A program made the position numbers and the translations under genes. Shown here one piece after another: positions 17,420 to 28,418 of a stretch of DNA of 32,980 nt; the stretch's first letter is position 1, and every line of letters starts with the position of its first letter. Source of the DNA: Planctomycetota bacterium (GTDB lineage Bacteria > Planctomycetota > UBA1135 > GCA-002686595). The notes below the pieces were generated by a model. The model worked only from the letters and a program-made list of their open reading frames with translations. It did not search any database and was not told the origin of the DNA. The stretch is from the NCBI GenBank assembly GCA_029212845.1, contig JARGPD010000010.1, forward strand, positions 1 to 32,980, written 5' to 3'.

Positions 17420-17962
17420 CTAGGCCTCCTCGGCTTCCTCAGGCTCGGCGGCCACATGGACCTGGGCCGAGCGCAGCACGACGTCACGCCAGGTGAAGCC
17501 GGTGCGGAGGGTCCCGACGATGGTGCCGGGCTCCTGGCCGCTGCCAGGGATCATCTGGATCGCCTGGTGCAGGTTCGGGTCGAACTCGCCCCCGGTCTCG
17601 ATGCGCTGGACGTCCTCGCTGCCGAGTGCGCTGAGCAGCTGGTCCCTGGTCATGCGCACGCCGATGGCGAGGTTCTTGGCCTCATCGGTCTCGGCGGGAC
17701 TCGCGAGCGCCATGTCCAGGTTGTCGAACACGAGCAGCAGGCTCTCGAGCAGGGGCTGCATGCGCATGCGCAGGCGCGCCTCGAGGTCCTCGTTCGAGCG
17801 CCGGCGCATGTTCATGCAGTCGGCTTGGGAGCGCTGCCAGCGCGCGAGGTAGTCGTCACGCTCGGCGCGCAGGGACTCGAGCGTCTCCTCGGCGGGCTCG
17901 GCTTCGGGGGTCACTTGCTCACCCTCTTGGGGGAGGTCCTGTTCCTTCTCTTCGGTTGCCAT
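17420..17962 (-). CDS. grpE: Nucleotide exchange factor GrpE
   Basis: 180 aa; acidic N-term, LRAERDDYLARWQRSQADCMNMRRRSNED, VFDNLDMAL, FDPNLHQAIQMIPGS, GTLRTGFTWRDVVLRSAQVHVA. Confidence 0.92.
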   Translation of the reverse strand: MATEEKEQDLPQEGEQVTPEAEPAEETLESLRAERDDYLARWQRSQADCMNMRRRSNEDLEARLRMRMQPLLESLLLVFDNLDMALASPAETDEAKNLAIGVRMTRDQLLSALGSEDVQRIETGGEFDPNLHQAIQMIPGSGQEPGTIVGTLRTGFTWRDVVLRSAQVHVAAEPEEAEEA

Positions 17963-17965
17963 GGC

Positions 17966-19114
17966 TTACTTGAAGTAATCGACAATGCGGTCGAAGAAGG
18001 ACTTCTCGTCGGTCTTCTCTTCTTCGATGTTCTCGAACTCGCGCAGGAGCTCTTCCTGGCGGTCGGTGAGTTTGCTGGGGATCTCGACGAACGCGCGCAC
18101 CAGCTGGTCGCCGCGCGCGCTGCCCTGCACGCTGGGCAGGCCCTGGCCGCGCAGGCGGAAGACCTTGCCGGAGGGAGTGCCCTTGGGGATGGCCATCTCG
18201 ACGCGACCGCGAAGGGTCGGGATCTCGACCGTCGTGCCGAGGGTCAGCTGACCGAACGAGAAGGGCACCTCGGTGATCACGTCGGGACCACTGCGCTGGA
18301 AGATCTTGTGGTCCTTCTCGTGGATGTCCACGTAGAGGTCGCCACGCGGCGAGCCCCCGGGACCCGCGTCGCCCTCGCCGGAGATGCGCAGGCGCATCCC
18401 GTCCTCGACACCCGCGGGGATGTCGATCTGGATCGAGGACTTCTTGGGCTTGAGGCCCTTGCCCGAGCAGTCCCCACACGGGTTCTCCTGGGTCTCCCCG
18501 GAGCCGTGGCAATTGGGGCAGGGCGAGGACATCGTGAAGAAGCCCTGGCGACGCATGACTTGGCCGCGCCCGCCGCAGGTGCCGCAGGTGATCGGCTTGG
18601 CGCCGTCCTTGCCGCCGCTCCCGTCGCAGGTCTTGCAGGCCTCGTTGCGCTTGAGGTCGATGTGGCGCTCCACGCCCGCGTCGATCTCCTCGAGGGTCAG
18701 CTCGAGGGCCACGCGCAGGTCGCGACCACGAGCCTGGCGCTGGCGCCCGCCGCGCCCGCCACCTCCGAAGATGTCGCCGAAGCCACCACCGCCTCCGCCG
18801 CCACCGCCGAAGATGTCGCCGAAGGCCGCGAAGATGTCCTCGATGTTCGAGAAGCCACCCGCACCTCCGCCGCCGCCAGGCGCGCCCTGGAAGGCCTGGT
18901 GCCCGAAGCGGTCGTACCGCGCGCGCTTCTCCTTGTCGGAGAGCACCTCGTAGGCCTCGGCGGCCTGCTTGAAGCGCTTCTCAGCGTCGGAGTCACCCGG
19001 GTTGCGGTCCGGGTGGTTCTTCATCGCCAGCTTGCGGTAGGCGCTCTTGATGGCCTTCTCGTCCGCATCGCGCGGGACGCCGAGGACCTCGTAGTAGTCG
19101 GACTTGTCGGACAT
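17966..19114 (-). CDS. dnaJ: Chaperone protein DnaJ
   Basis: 382 aa; J domain with HPD ([19 protein letters not shown]), G/F region, four CXXCXGXG-type motifs. Confidence 0.96.
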   Translation of the reverse strand: MSDKSDYYEVLGVPRDADEKAIKSAYRKLAMKNHPDRNPGDSDAEKRFKQAAEAYEVLSDKEKRARYDRFGHQAFQGAPGGGGGAGGFSNIEDIFAAFGDIFGGGGGGGGGFGDIFGGGGRGGRQRQARGRDLRVALELTLEEIDAGVERHIDLKRNEACKTCDGSGGKDGAKPITCGTCGGRGQVMRRQGFFTMSSPCPNCHGSGETQENPCGDCSGKGLKPKKSSIQIDIPAGVEDGMRLRISGEGDAGPGGSPRGDLYVDIHEKDHKIFQRSGPDVITEVPFSFGQLTLGTTVEIPTLRGRVEMAIPKGTPSGKVFRLRGQGLPSVQGSARGDQLVRAFVEIPSKLTDRQEELLREFENIEEEKTDEKSFFDRIVDYFK

Positions 19115-19144
19115 GATTGCTAGGTGGAGCGCCGGAACATCTCG

Positions 19145-19186
19145 GCACGGGGCGCTCCGGTCGCTTGGACCGGAGCGCCCGCGTGC
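19145..19186 (-). terminator. Long stem-loop between groEL (upstream) and dnaJ (downstream)
   Basis: gggcgctccggtc (19150-19162)/gaccggagcgccc (19168-19180), extended by gcacg/cgtgc across one bulge; no obvious U-tract. Confidence 0.55.
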
Positions 19187-19209
19187 CTCTGGCAAGGTCT
19201 AGGTCGGGA

Positions 19210-20814
19210 TCAGTTGACGCTGCCGGCGACGGCGTGGTCCTCGTCCTTCAGCTCGGTGACCAACGAGTTCGTCGTCAGCAGCAGGCCAGCGATCGACGCC
19301 GCGTTCTGCAGGCCGGCGCGGACCACCTTGGCGGGGTCGATGATGCCAGCCTTGAAGAAGTCGACGTACTCGAGGGCGAGGGAGTCGAAGCCCCAGCCTT
19401 CCTTCTTCTCGAGCACCATCTCGGCGATCACCGAGCCGTCCTCGCCCGCGTTCTCCGCGATCTGACGGATCGGAGCAGCGAGCGCGACCTCGAGGATCTT
19501 GATGCCGTGGCGCAGGTCACCCTTGACCTTGACGTCCTTGAGCACGGAGATGGCCCGCAGCAGGCAGGTGCCACCGCCACTGACGATGCCCTCCTGGATG
19601 GCCGCGCGGGTCGCGTTGAGGGCGTCCTCGACGAGGTCCTTCTTGGCCTTCATCTCGGACTCGGTGTCACCACCGACCTTGATGACGGCGACGCCGCCGG
19701 TCAGCTTCGCGAGGCGCTCCTCGAGCTTCTCCTTGTCGTAGTTCGACTTGGTCGAGTCGATCTGCGAGCGGATCTGGGCGCAGCGCGAGTTGACGTTCTT
19801 CTTGGCGCCGGCGCCGGAGACGATCGTCGTGGTGTCCTTGTCGATGCGGATGTGCTTGGCCTGGCCGAGCTGGGCCACCGTGACGTTCTCGAGGGTCAGC
19901 CCGAGGTCCTCGGTGATCGCCTGGCCACCGGTGACACAAGCGATGTCGCCGAGGTACGCCTTGCGACGGTCACCGAAGCCGGGCGCCTTGACGGCGCAGA
20001 CGTTCAGGCCGCCACGCAGGCGGTTGATGACCAGCGTCGAGAGGGCTTCGCCGTCGATGTCCTCGGCGATGATCAGGAGCGGCCGGGAGGTGCTCATGAC
20101 CTTCTCGAGGATCGGGACGAGCGCGCGCGCCGAGCTGATCTTCTGGTCACAGATCAGGATGTAGGCGTCGTTCAGCTCCGCGATCAGCTTGGCCGGATCG
20201 GTGGAGAAGTAGGGCGACACGTAGCCCTTGTCGAACTGCATGCCCTCGACCACCTCGAGCACGGTCTCGCGGGCCGAGTTCTCCTCGATGGTGATCACGC
20301 CCTCGTCGCCGACGCGGTCGAAGGCCTCGGCGAGCAGGTCGCCGATCGCCTGGTCGTTGTTGGCGGAGATGGCCGCGATGGCTGCCTTCTGGGCGCGGTT
20401 CTTCACCGGGCGCGCGGTCTCGGCGATGTGCTTGACCACGGCCTCGACACCCTTGTCGATGCCGTTGCGCAGGGCGACGGGGTTGACGCCGGTGGCGAGG
20501 TGCTTGAGGCCCTCGGAGTAGATCGCCGAAGCCAGGACCGTGGCCGACGTGGTGCCGTCACCGGCGACGTCGTTGGTCTTCTTGGCGGCCTCGAGCACGA
20601 GCTTGGCGCCCATGTTCTCGAAGGGATCTTCGAGGTCGATCTCCTTGGCGACGCTGACGCCGTCCTTGGTCACGGCGGGAGCGCCGAAGCTCTTGGAGAG
20701 GATCACGTTGCGGCCAGCGGGACCCATGGTCACGCGGACGGTCTTGGCGAGCTTCTCGATGCCAGCCTGCATCTTTTGGCGGGCGTTGTCGTCGAAGAGG
20801 ATTTGCTTGGACAT
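19210..20814 (-). CDS. groEL: Chaperonin GroEL (paralog lacking GGM tail)
   Basis: 534 aa MSKQILFDDNARQKMQAGIEKLAKTVRVTMGPAGRNVI...VAGDGTTSATVLA...; ends KDEDHAVAGSVN. Confidence 0.96.
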   Translation of the reverse strand: MSKQILFDDNARQKMQAGIEKLAKTVRVTMGPAGRNVILSKSFGAPAVTKDGVSVAKEIDLEDPFENMGAKLVLEAAKKTNDVAGDGTTSATVLASAIYSEGLKHLATGVNPVALRNGIDKGVEAVVKHIAETARPVKNRAQKAAIAAISANNDQAIGDLLAEAFDRVGDEGVITIEENSARETVLEVVEGMQFDKGYVSPYFSTDPAKLIAELNDAYILICDQKISSARALVPILEKVMSTSRPLLIIAEDIDGEALSTLVINRLRGGLNVCAVKAPGFGDRRKAYLGDIACVTGGQAITEDLGLTLENVTVAQLGQAKHIRIDKDTTTIVSGAGAKKNVNSRCAQIRSQIDSTKSNYDKEKLEERLAKLTGGVAVIKVGGDTESEMKAKKDLVEDALNATRAAIQEGIVSGGGTCLLRAISVLKDVKVKGDLRHGIKILEVALAAPIRQIAENAGEDGSVIAEMVLEKKEGWGFDSLALEYVDFFKAGIIDPAKVVRAGLQNAASIAGLLLTTNSLVTELKDEDHAVAGSVN

Positions 20815-20884
20815 TGGGATTGGTGGGTTGTGCGTTGTGGTTGTTCGAGGGGAAGAGGAGGGGGAGGGGAGTGGTGGGTCCGGG

Positions 20885-22576
<1,692 letters not shown>

Positions 22577-22641
22577 GTCGAGTCGTTCCTTGAAGTCTTT
22601 GAGGTGGGGGATGGAGTCGGATCCGCGTCCGCAGCAGCTCA

Positions 22642-22658
22642 CCCGACAGCAAGTCGGG
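22642..22658. other. Inverted repeat CCCGAC-N5-GTCGGG upstream of groEL
   Basis: Perfect 6-bp arms, 5-nt spacer. Confidence 0.35.
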
Positions 22659-22789
22659 GCCACAGGGGTCGCGGTGGTCTCTTGCGACGAAGGGTCCGCT
22701 AGGGCCCGGCCGCATGGAAGGCCCGCCGAGTGCAAGAAGGGTGCCGAACCACCTGGGGGTGTCAGGAGGCCGGTTCCGACGGTCGCTCG

Positions 22790-22844
22790 CTGCCTGTTTG
22801 GCAGGCCCGGACGGGGGGCAACCGAGCGTCTGCCAAGTCGGCAG
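22790..22844. promoter_or_regulatory. Two copies of CTGCC-N5-GGCAG inverted repeat spaced exactly 40 bp, in the divergent groEL / sigma-like gene intergenic region
   Basis: CTGCCtgtttGGCAG at 22790-22804 and CTGCCaagtcGGCAG at 22830-22844. Confidence 0.4.
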
Positions 22845-23018
22845 GGGGGGCTAGGGGCGGGGTCGGGCAAGGGCCTTCGGCTGCGTCCGGGTCCCGCCCC
22901 GCGCTGTTGTCACCGGCTCCAGGTGAAGAGCTCGATCTCGGCATCACTTGACATCTCCGTTTGCCTCTCCTTACCTTTCAATTCGGCGACTGCTTGCCCG
23001 CCCACTCCCCTCCACGAC

Positions 23019-23735
23019 ATGGCTCAGGACCCCTCGCATCCCGACGACCTCGAGCGCCTCTTCTCGGGCGCTCTGCAGTTCGAGCTCGATCGAGCTGCGG
23101 GCGGGCCCCACTCGCTTCCGCGATCGAAGCGGCGCCTGCGCGGCGCCGCCCTGCTGCAGGGCGATTCGCCGAGGCGCATCATGCAGGGACTCATGGACGG
23201 GGATCCCCTGGACATGGACGGTCGCTGTGGGCGGCGCATGGAGCACCAGGCGCTCTTGATGGACAGGGCGCGCGTTCGTTGGCGCTCGGTCAGCTACCTG
23301 GCCTACCTCGCGGCGCGCGACGGCTACCGCGGCAACCCGCCCCTGGATCAGTTCATCGAGCGCGCGATCGACCAAGCCTTGGAGTCTTTGATCGAGGAGG
23401 ACTGGGAGGCTGATCGCTCCGACGCGCCGATCGACCCGGAGCTCGAGCAGTATGCCTCGATCGCCCTCGAGGCCGACCTCGACCCGCGCCATGCCCGGCG
23501 CGTGACCCTGGAGTTCAACTTGCATCCGCTGCGCCTGCGGCGTCCGCTCTTTGCGGTGCTCGTAGCCGGTCGTGGCTTCGCCGAGGTCGCCGAGGCTTCG
23601 GGCCTGGCCACCGCCGAGCTCGAGCGCGAGCTGCGCACGACGCTGACCCGCATGCTGCGCTTCAACAACCCAGGTGAGGGGCTCGACGAGAGCCTCGACC
23701 AGGCCATGGACGACCTACTGGGGAAGGACTCATGA
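23019..23735 (+). CDS. Hypothetical protein, possibly a divergent sigma-70-like factor
   Basis: 238 aa; C-terminal [42 protein letters not shown] resembles sigma region 4. Confidence 0.5.
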   Translation: MAQDPSHPDDLERLFSGALQFELDRAAGGPHSLPRSKRRLRGAALLQGDSPRRIMQGLMDGDPLDMDGRCGRRMEHQALLMDRARVRWRSVSYLAYLAARDGYRGNPPLDQFIERAIDQALESLIEEDWEADRSDAPIDPELEQYASIALEADLDPRHARRVTLEFNLHPLRLRRPLFAVLVAGRGFAEVAEASGLATAELERELRTTLTRMLRFNNPGEGLDESLDQAMDDLLGKDS

Positions 23736-24637
23736 GCACCCTAGCCATGCACCCCGACCTGCGCGGCGTCCTCGAAGACATCGCCGCCCAGCCCGAGCAG
23801 CGCCTCTTCGCCGGCACCTACTTCCGCCGCATGCACGAGGCCTTTCTTGGTGAGGACGCCACCGTCGGCATCGCCCAGAGCGGCCTCTCCAGCGCCGAGC
23901 GCCACCTCGTCGCCATGCACCGCCGCGAACTCAGCAGCGTACTCTTGGAGGCGTTCTACTCGAACTTCTTCAGTCCTGGAGGTCCATCTGGTCTGCTGCA
24001 ACCTGTTGAGCAGCCCATGTCCCGATCCGATTGGGAGGAGACTGCCCGGTTCGCTAGGGATACTTCACCGAGCGATGCCTTTGCTGACGGTGTAGGGCCC
24101 TGGCTGCATCGACTCCTCGACGGCAAGGCTCCTATTGGGATGGCAGGGTACAGTGGGATGCTGGCTGCTTCCTTGCGGCTGGCTTCTTCGAGCTATGCAC
24201 AGCTTTATTCAGGCATCGTCTATGGGCGCTACGACGCGGATCGAGCAGCGCTCGGCACTTGGGCCTCACTTGTCCGCAGATCTCCTGCAGTTGTAAAGCT
24301 CTCTGCACTTCGCTACTCGCGGGACGTACATGCTGGTCGCGGGGACCTCCTCGCCGCTCGGGCATGCCAAGATCGGCTGGTTGGAGCCGCCCTACGATCG
24401 GGAGATCCAGGTCTCATCGCTGAGGAACTCGTGAGCGGCGCCCTCTTGCAAAGGATTCACCGACTTCCGCATCTCTCCCTCTTGCCCCAGGTCCCCAGCA
24501 ATGAGGTGCATGAGGCGTGCTACACCCGCCTGAGGGACTTGCTCCCCATGGTGCTTGAGCACCACGCCGGAGACGTCTCGCTTTGCGAAGAGCTTGACGG
24601 TTTGGTCGATTCCGACATCTCATGGAGTTCATCTTGA
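23732..24637 (+). CDS. Hypothetical protein
   Basis: 301 aa intact ORF; ATGA overlap with preceding gene; codon usage changes after about codon 80. Confidence 0.7.
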   Translation: MSTLAMHPDLRGVLEDIAAQPEQRLFAGTYFRRMHEAFLGEDATVGIAQSGLSSAERHLVAMHRRELSSVLLEAFYSNFFSPGGPSGLLQPVEQPMSRSDWEETARFARDTSPSDAFADGVGPWLHRLLDGKAPIGMAGYSGMLAASLRLASSSYAQLYSGIVYGRYDADRAALGTWASLVRRSPAVVKLSALRYSRDVHAGRGDLLAARACQDRLVGAALRSGDPGLIAEELVSGALLQRIHRLPHLSLLPQVPSNEVHEACYTRLRDLLPMVLEHHAGDVSLCEELDGLVDSDISWSSS

Positions 24638-24864
24638 AGCTACGACTCGCCCTTGCGGTTCTTGCCCTCACTGCGGTCTTTGCACCTAGCTCCCTTGGCG
24701 ACCCTCCCTCTCCGCCCCTCAAGTCTGGCAGCGGGCTTGGTTCGGTCCCTGAGAATGTGCCAAAGCCTGGCGCGAATCGCCTTCGTAGAATCGTTGGCGA
24801 GAAGGGGCCGACGAGTACCGTCACGACATCCGGGGTCAGACCTCCGTCCGGCCGTCCTGGATAG
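24622..24864 (+). CDS. Small secreted hypothetical protein
   Basis: 80 aa [32 protein letters not shown]...; signal-peptide-like N-terminus; overlaps 3' end of preceding ORF. Confidence 0.4.
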   Translation: MEFILKLRLALAVLALTAVFAPSSLGDPPSPPLKSGSGLGSVPENVPKPGANRLRRIVGEKGPTSTVTTSGVRPPSGRPG

Positions 24865-24930
24865 GCGAGTTCATCGCCTCTCGATCGTCGCCTTGCTCCA
24901 TCTCCTCGCACATCGAACTGGTGTGATCCG

Positions 24931-27900
24931 ATGAGGACCAACTCGCTCCTCATGGCCGTGGTTGCCATGGTCGTACTGGTCGCCGTAGGGTTCGTCGTGT
25001 CCCTTCGCCAAAGTGCAGGCCAAGGCACTTCTCCAGCCCCAAGTCACAACCCGCCCCACTCGATCGAGGAGGGTGCCGACGGCCCGGTGGTCACTGAGGC
25101 CGATGCCGGTGCCACACCGGAGAGTCCCGATTGGAGTGGGGGAAGGAACTCCGTCGAGGGACTGCACCGAGTCTTTGGTGTTGTTCTCGATTCAATGGGT
25201 GAGCCCTTGCCAGGCGCGGAGGTCTCGTGGACCCCTGAGACGCTCAAGATGCCAGGATCTCCGACCTGTATTGGAACCTGGAGGCAGGTGGTGGAAGAGT
25301 CGGTCTACGCACGAGCGGATGCATCTGGCGACTTCCAGCTCACGCTCCAACCTGAGGACGGTCGGGGGGTCCTGTGGGTGACCTCTCCAGGAATGTTGTC
25401 GACCTTCCAGTGGTTGGACCCTGGCTTCGAGGACGATTTGGTCTTCGAGTTGGCCCCAGCTACAACGCTGCACGGACAGGTAAGCCGATCTGATGCTGGA
25501 CGGCTCGATAGCTGCCTGATCATCCAGCGCGGGTCCAGCCAAGATTCCGGATCCTGGGTAGGTCTTGACTCGACCGACCGAGCGCTGCACCTGTTCGTCC
25601 GTGCGCACGCGGTCCCAGAAGGGTCGGTGGGCTCAGCAGTCGTGGCAATGTCATGCACCCCAGAGCCGACCTTGGCTTGGGCTGAGCAAGGCGAGCTGAG
25701 GTCAGCCCGTCGGTATACCGACGATGGAGAACCAGTCCAGTTCGAACTCTCACCAACGTTTCGCCTGGAGGCATCGGTTGAAGATGTCAGCGCGCTCGAG
25801 CATGGCCATCCTCGGGTCGTCGTGAGCAGCGTTGAACCGGCACGTTCCTTGGTAACCCTGGACATCCTTCAGGACGGCAAGGGGACGGCGTCCGTCCCAC
25901 TGCTTTCTGGCGGCTTCTTTCAAGCGACTCTCGTAGGGGCAGGCGTGGCACCCGAGGTGAGGCGCTTCGAATCACCGGGGATTGGGCAAGTCGTTAAGGT
26001 CGCTTTCGAGGGGCACAACGGCGAGGTGCTGCCCGTGCGTTTCGTTGGGAAGAACGGAACTGGAATCGAAGGTGTTAGCGTTTCCAGTACATGGCAGGAG
26101 TCTGACGGTAGCTTCGCCGTAACCTCGGTCCTCGCTCGAACGGACTCGGTTGGTATAGCTGAAGTTGCCCTTCCTCGGGCAAGCGTCTCTTGGATCGGAC
26201 AGGATCACCCGGGCTACCAGTCAGGCTTTGTGGGCCCCCTTGAGGTTGATGCTCTCCCAAGGACGGAGGATGACTCGCTCCTGCCCTACGAGGTGGTTCT
26301 GGAACCTCTGGTGGAGTTGACGGGGCGAGTGAGAGCGAGTGGCGAGGACCTGCTGGAGTACACACTCTTCGGATGGCCCGGTGGAGCTGCCGCGTCGGAG
26401 CAAGAACAGCTGGATTACGACATCGATCCCAAGGGGGTCTTCCGTTTGATGGTCCCTGATTCGCCCATCAACCTTGCAGCTTGGGCTGAGGGATACGGAC
26501 AGAGCCGTTCCGTCTGGGTCGATGCTGGGAGCGCGGCGGAAGACCAGATCGTGATCGATCTTCCCGATGCTCTATTCGGCAGGGGGAGGGTGCTCGACGA
26601 GCGGACACGCAAGCCAGTGGCTGGCGCAAGCATTGAGGTGCACATTACTGATTTCGGCGTGGCCTACACGAGGGCACCGGTCGAGCTGGTGACCAGCGAA
26701 GCTGGAACATTCGAGGCCCTGGCCTTCTCCCCTGCAGAAACCGCCAACATCACGGTTGTCGCGGAAGGGTACGCCAAGACGGGGAGCGTGGCGCGTTTCG
26801 AATCTGACGGTACCTCCAACTTCGTGGACTTCGGAGATGTACTCCTGGCCCAAGACAGCTGGGCGGAGATCGAGGTTGTGGGCTTGAGACTTGATGAGGA
26901 AGCTTGGATCGAGATCGACTCTTCGGGCGAGTGGTTACAACTCCAGCGGAGGGGCGAGCTGCTCATCCACCGAGAGTCAGGCATGCACGCTGGCCGATTT
27001 CCGTTCCTTGTCTCCAACGGGAGCGAGACCTATCGGGAGCAGAGGGTCGAGTACTTGACAGGTCGAGGCCCTTGGACCTTGCGCCTAGAAGTGCACGGCG
27101 GGGCTGGCCTCGAAGTCAACCTAGGTCAGCTTGGTTCCGACTGTGTGGGTGGATTCATCCGCGTCTACTTAGGGAGTGCGTTCGAGACTGTCGAGCGGGA
27201 GTGCATCCTACAAGCAGAGCACCTAGAAGCTGGTCTCGTACGGATCGACGGCATCCAGCCAGGCCCAGCGGTTCTGGTATTGCACGAGCCTGTCAATGGA
27301 GTGGCCATCGCCGGAGCATCCTTAGAAGTCTTGCCCGGCACTCACAATCAGGTCAGCCTGAAGCCATGCGATCGAAACTTGAAGGTCGAAGTGGTCGACC
27401 CAGCGGGGCAGCCGATTCCGGGGACAGTGGTTGGTGTTGGCCCTGCGATCGCTCCAGGTCATTACTCCTACTTCGGCTACGCGGACAGTTCAGGGGTCGC
27501 TGACCTAGGACCGGTACCATTCGAATCGGGTGTGCTTCGGGCTCTGAGGCCGGACTCGGCTCTCTTGGCAGGCGTTCCGATTCAAGTCCCCGAGAACGGA
27601 GATCCGATTCAGGTGATCTTTGATGTGGACCACTACGTGAATCTACTGGTCCAGGATCGAGGCGTTCCCTTGGCTGGGGTCTCGATGCAGACTGCGATCG
27701 CCGCCATGGACACAGCGGCATCAATGAGGTTCTCTGATGACCAGGGCAACGTGCTCATTGGCCCCGTCAGCGACGTTGAGTTCGAGTGTCGGCCGATGGC
27801 GTCCTGGGTCTGGACCGAGTCGCGTATGGTGCATGCGGTCGAGGAGGGTGCCGAGCCGGTGGTGATCGAGTTCCGACGGGTAGGGGACCTCGCTTTCGAG

Positions 27901-28167
27901 GTGCGCGACTCGGGCGGGATGCTGCTCGATGGGGTGGCGGTCGAGGTGCTCTCCGAGGAGTACGCCACCGACGTAGCCGGCTGGGTCGCGGCGGGTCGTG
28001 TCGAGGCCCCTTCCGCAGGGCTCGTCACGGATGAAGAGGGGCGGCTGCTCCTGTCCGGCCTGCCGAACGGCGCGTTCGCGTGGAGCGTGCCCGCGCTTGG
28101 GCTCGAGGGCAAGGTCGTCGTGCCACCCCTGGCCGAGGCCCTGGTCTTGGTCCGCCCTGGGAGCTGA
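24931..28167 (+). CDS. Large N-terminally anchored protein with carboxypeptidase-regulatory-like domains
   Basis: 1078 aa; TM segment LLMAVVAMVVLVAVGFVVSL; HRVFGVVLDSMGEPLPGAEVSW, GRGRVLDERTRKPVAGASIEV repeats. Confidence 0.8.
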   Translation: MRTNSLLMAVVAMVVLVAVGFVVSLRQSAGQGTSPAPSHNPPHSIEEGADGPVVTEADAGATPESPDWSGGRNSVEGLHRVFGVVLDSMGEPLPGAEVSWTPETLKMPGSPTCIGTWRQVVEESVYARADASGDFQLTLQPEDGRGVLWVTSPGMLSTFQWLDPGFEDDLVFELAPATTLHGQVSRSDAGRLDSCLIIQRGSSQDSGSWVGLDSTDRALHLFVRAHAVPEGSVGSAVVAMSCTPEPTLAWAEQGELRSARRYTDDGEPVQFELSPTFRLEASVEDVSALEHGHPRVVVSSVEPARSLVTLDILQDGKGTASVPLLSGGFFQATLVGAGVAPEVRRFESPGIGQVVKVAFEGHNGEVLPVRFVGKNGTGIEGVSVSSTWQESDGSFAVTSVLARTDSVGIAEVALPRASVSWIGQDHPGYQSGFVGPLEVDALPRTEDDSLLPYEVVLEPLVELTGRVRASGEDLLEYTLFGWPGGAAASEQEQLDYDIDPKGVFRLMVPDSPINLAAWAEGYGQSRSVWVDAGSAAEDQIVIDLPDALFGRGRVLDERTRKPVAGASIEVHITDFGVAYTRAPVELVTSEAGTFEALAFSPAETANITVVAEGYAKTGSVARFESDGTSNFVDFGDVLLAQDSWAEIEVVGLRLDEEAWIEIDSSGEWLQLQRRGELLIHRESGMHAGRFPFLVSNGSETYREQRVEYLTGRGPWTLRLEVHGGAGLEVNLGQLGSDCVGGFIRVYLGSAFETVERECILQAEHLEAGLVRIDGIQPGPAVLVLHEPVNGVAIAGASLEVLPGTHNQVSLKPCDRNLKVEVVDPAGQPIPGTVVGVGPAIAPGHYSYFGYADSSGVADLGPVPFESGVLRALRPDSALLAGVPIQVPENGDPIQVIFDVDHYVNLLVQDRGVPLAGVSMQTAIAAMDTAASMRFSDDQGNVLIGPVSDVEFECRPMASWVWTESRMVHAVEEGAEPVVIEFRRVGDLAFEVRDSGGMLLDGVAVEVLSEEYATDVAGWVAAGRVEAPSAGLVTDEEGRLLLSGLPNGAFAWSVPALGLEGKVVVPPLAEALVLVRPGS

Positions 28168-28403
28168 CTCGAGTGCGGACCGAAGAGAACAGCAGCTGAC
28201 ACCCGGTCGGGCACGGCATCCAAGCTGATGCTCGTCGCCGGCGCGGACATCACCAGTCGCGGGCGCAGGCTCGCCCCTGCATGCCAATGGAGAGTGCCCA
28301 CGCTGGGAGTGTCCTCGACAGTCGTGCCAACATGCCTGCCGACGTGGCTGCTGGGACCCTTCTGGTTGTCGAGTCCATCTGGTGACCGCTGGGCGCCCGT
28401 CGC

Positions 28404-28418
28404 TAGGATGGTGCCATG
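28404..28418 (+). promoter_or_regulatory. Putative -10 box TAGGAT 6 nt before ATG (candidate leaderless promoter)
   Basis: cgcTAGGATggtgccATG. Confidence 0.4.

Noticed and set aside
17456-19123. 555-aa plus-strand ORF opposite grpE/dnaJ
   Set aside because: Antisense to well-recognised genes; long antisense ORFs are expected in high-GC3 sequence and the translation is low-complexity (L/V/A/G/D-rich).
22948-22976. TTGACA at 22948 as a promoter for the 23019 gene
   Set aside because: The hexamer is perfect but the sequence 17 nt downstream (TTACCT) is a poor -10 box, so it was not listed as a feature.
22577-23018. CIRCE heat-shock operator (TTAGCACTC-N9-GAGTGCTAA)
   Set aside because: Only a partial GAGTGC match near 22725 and no paired arm.
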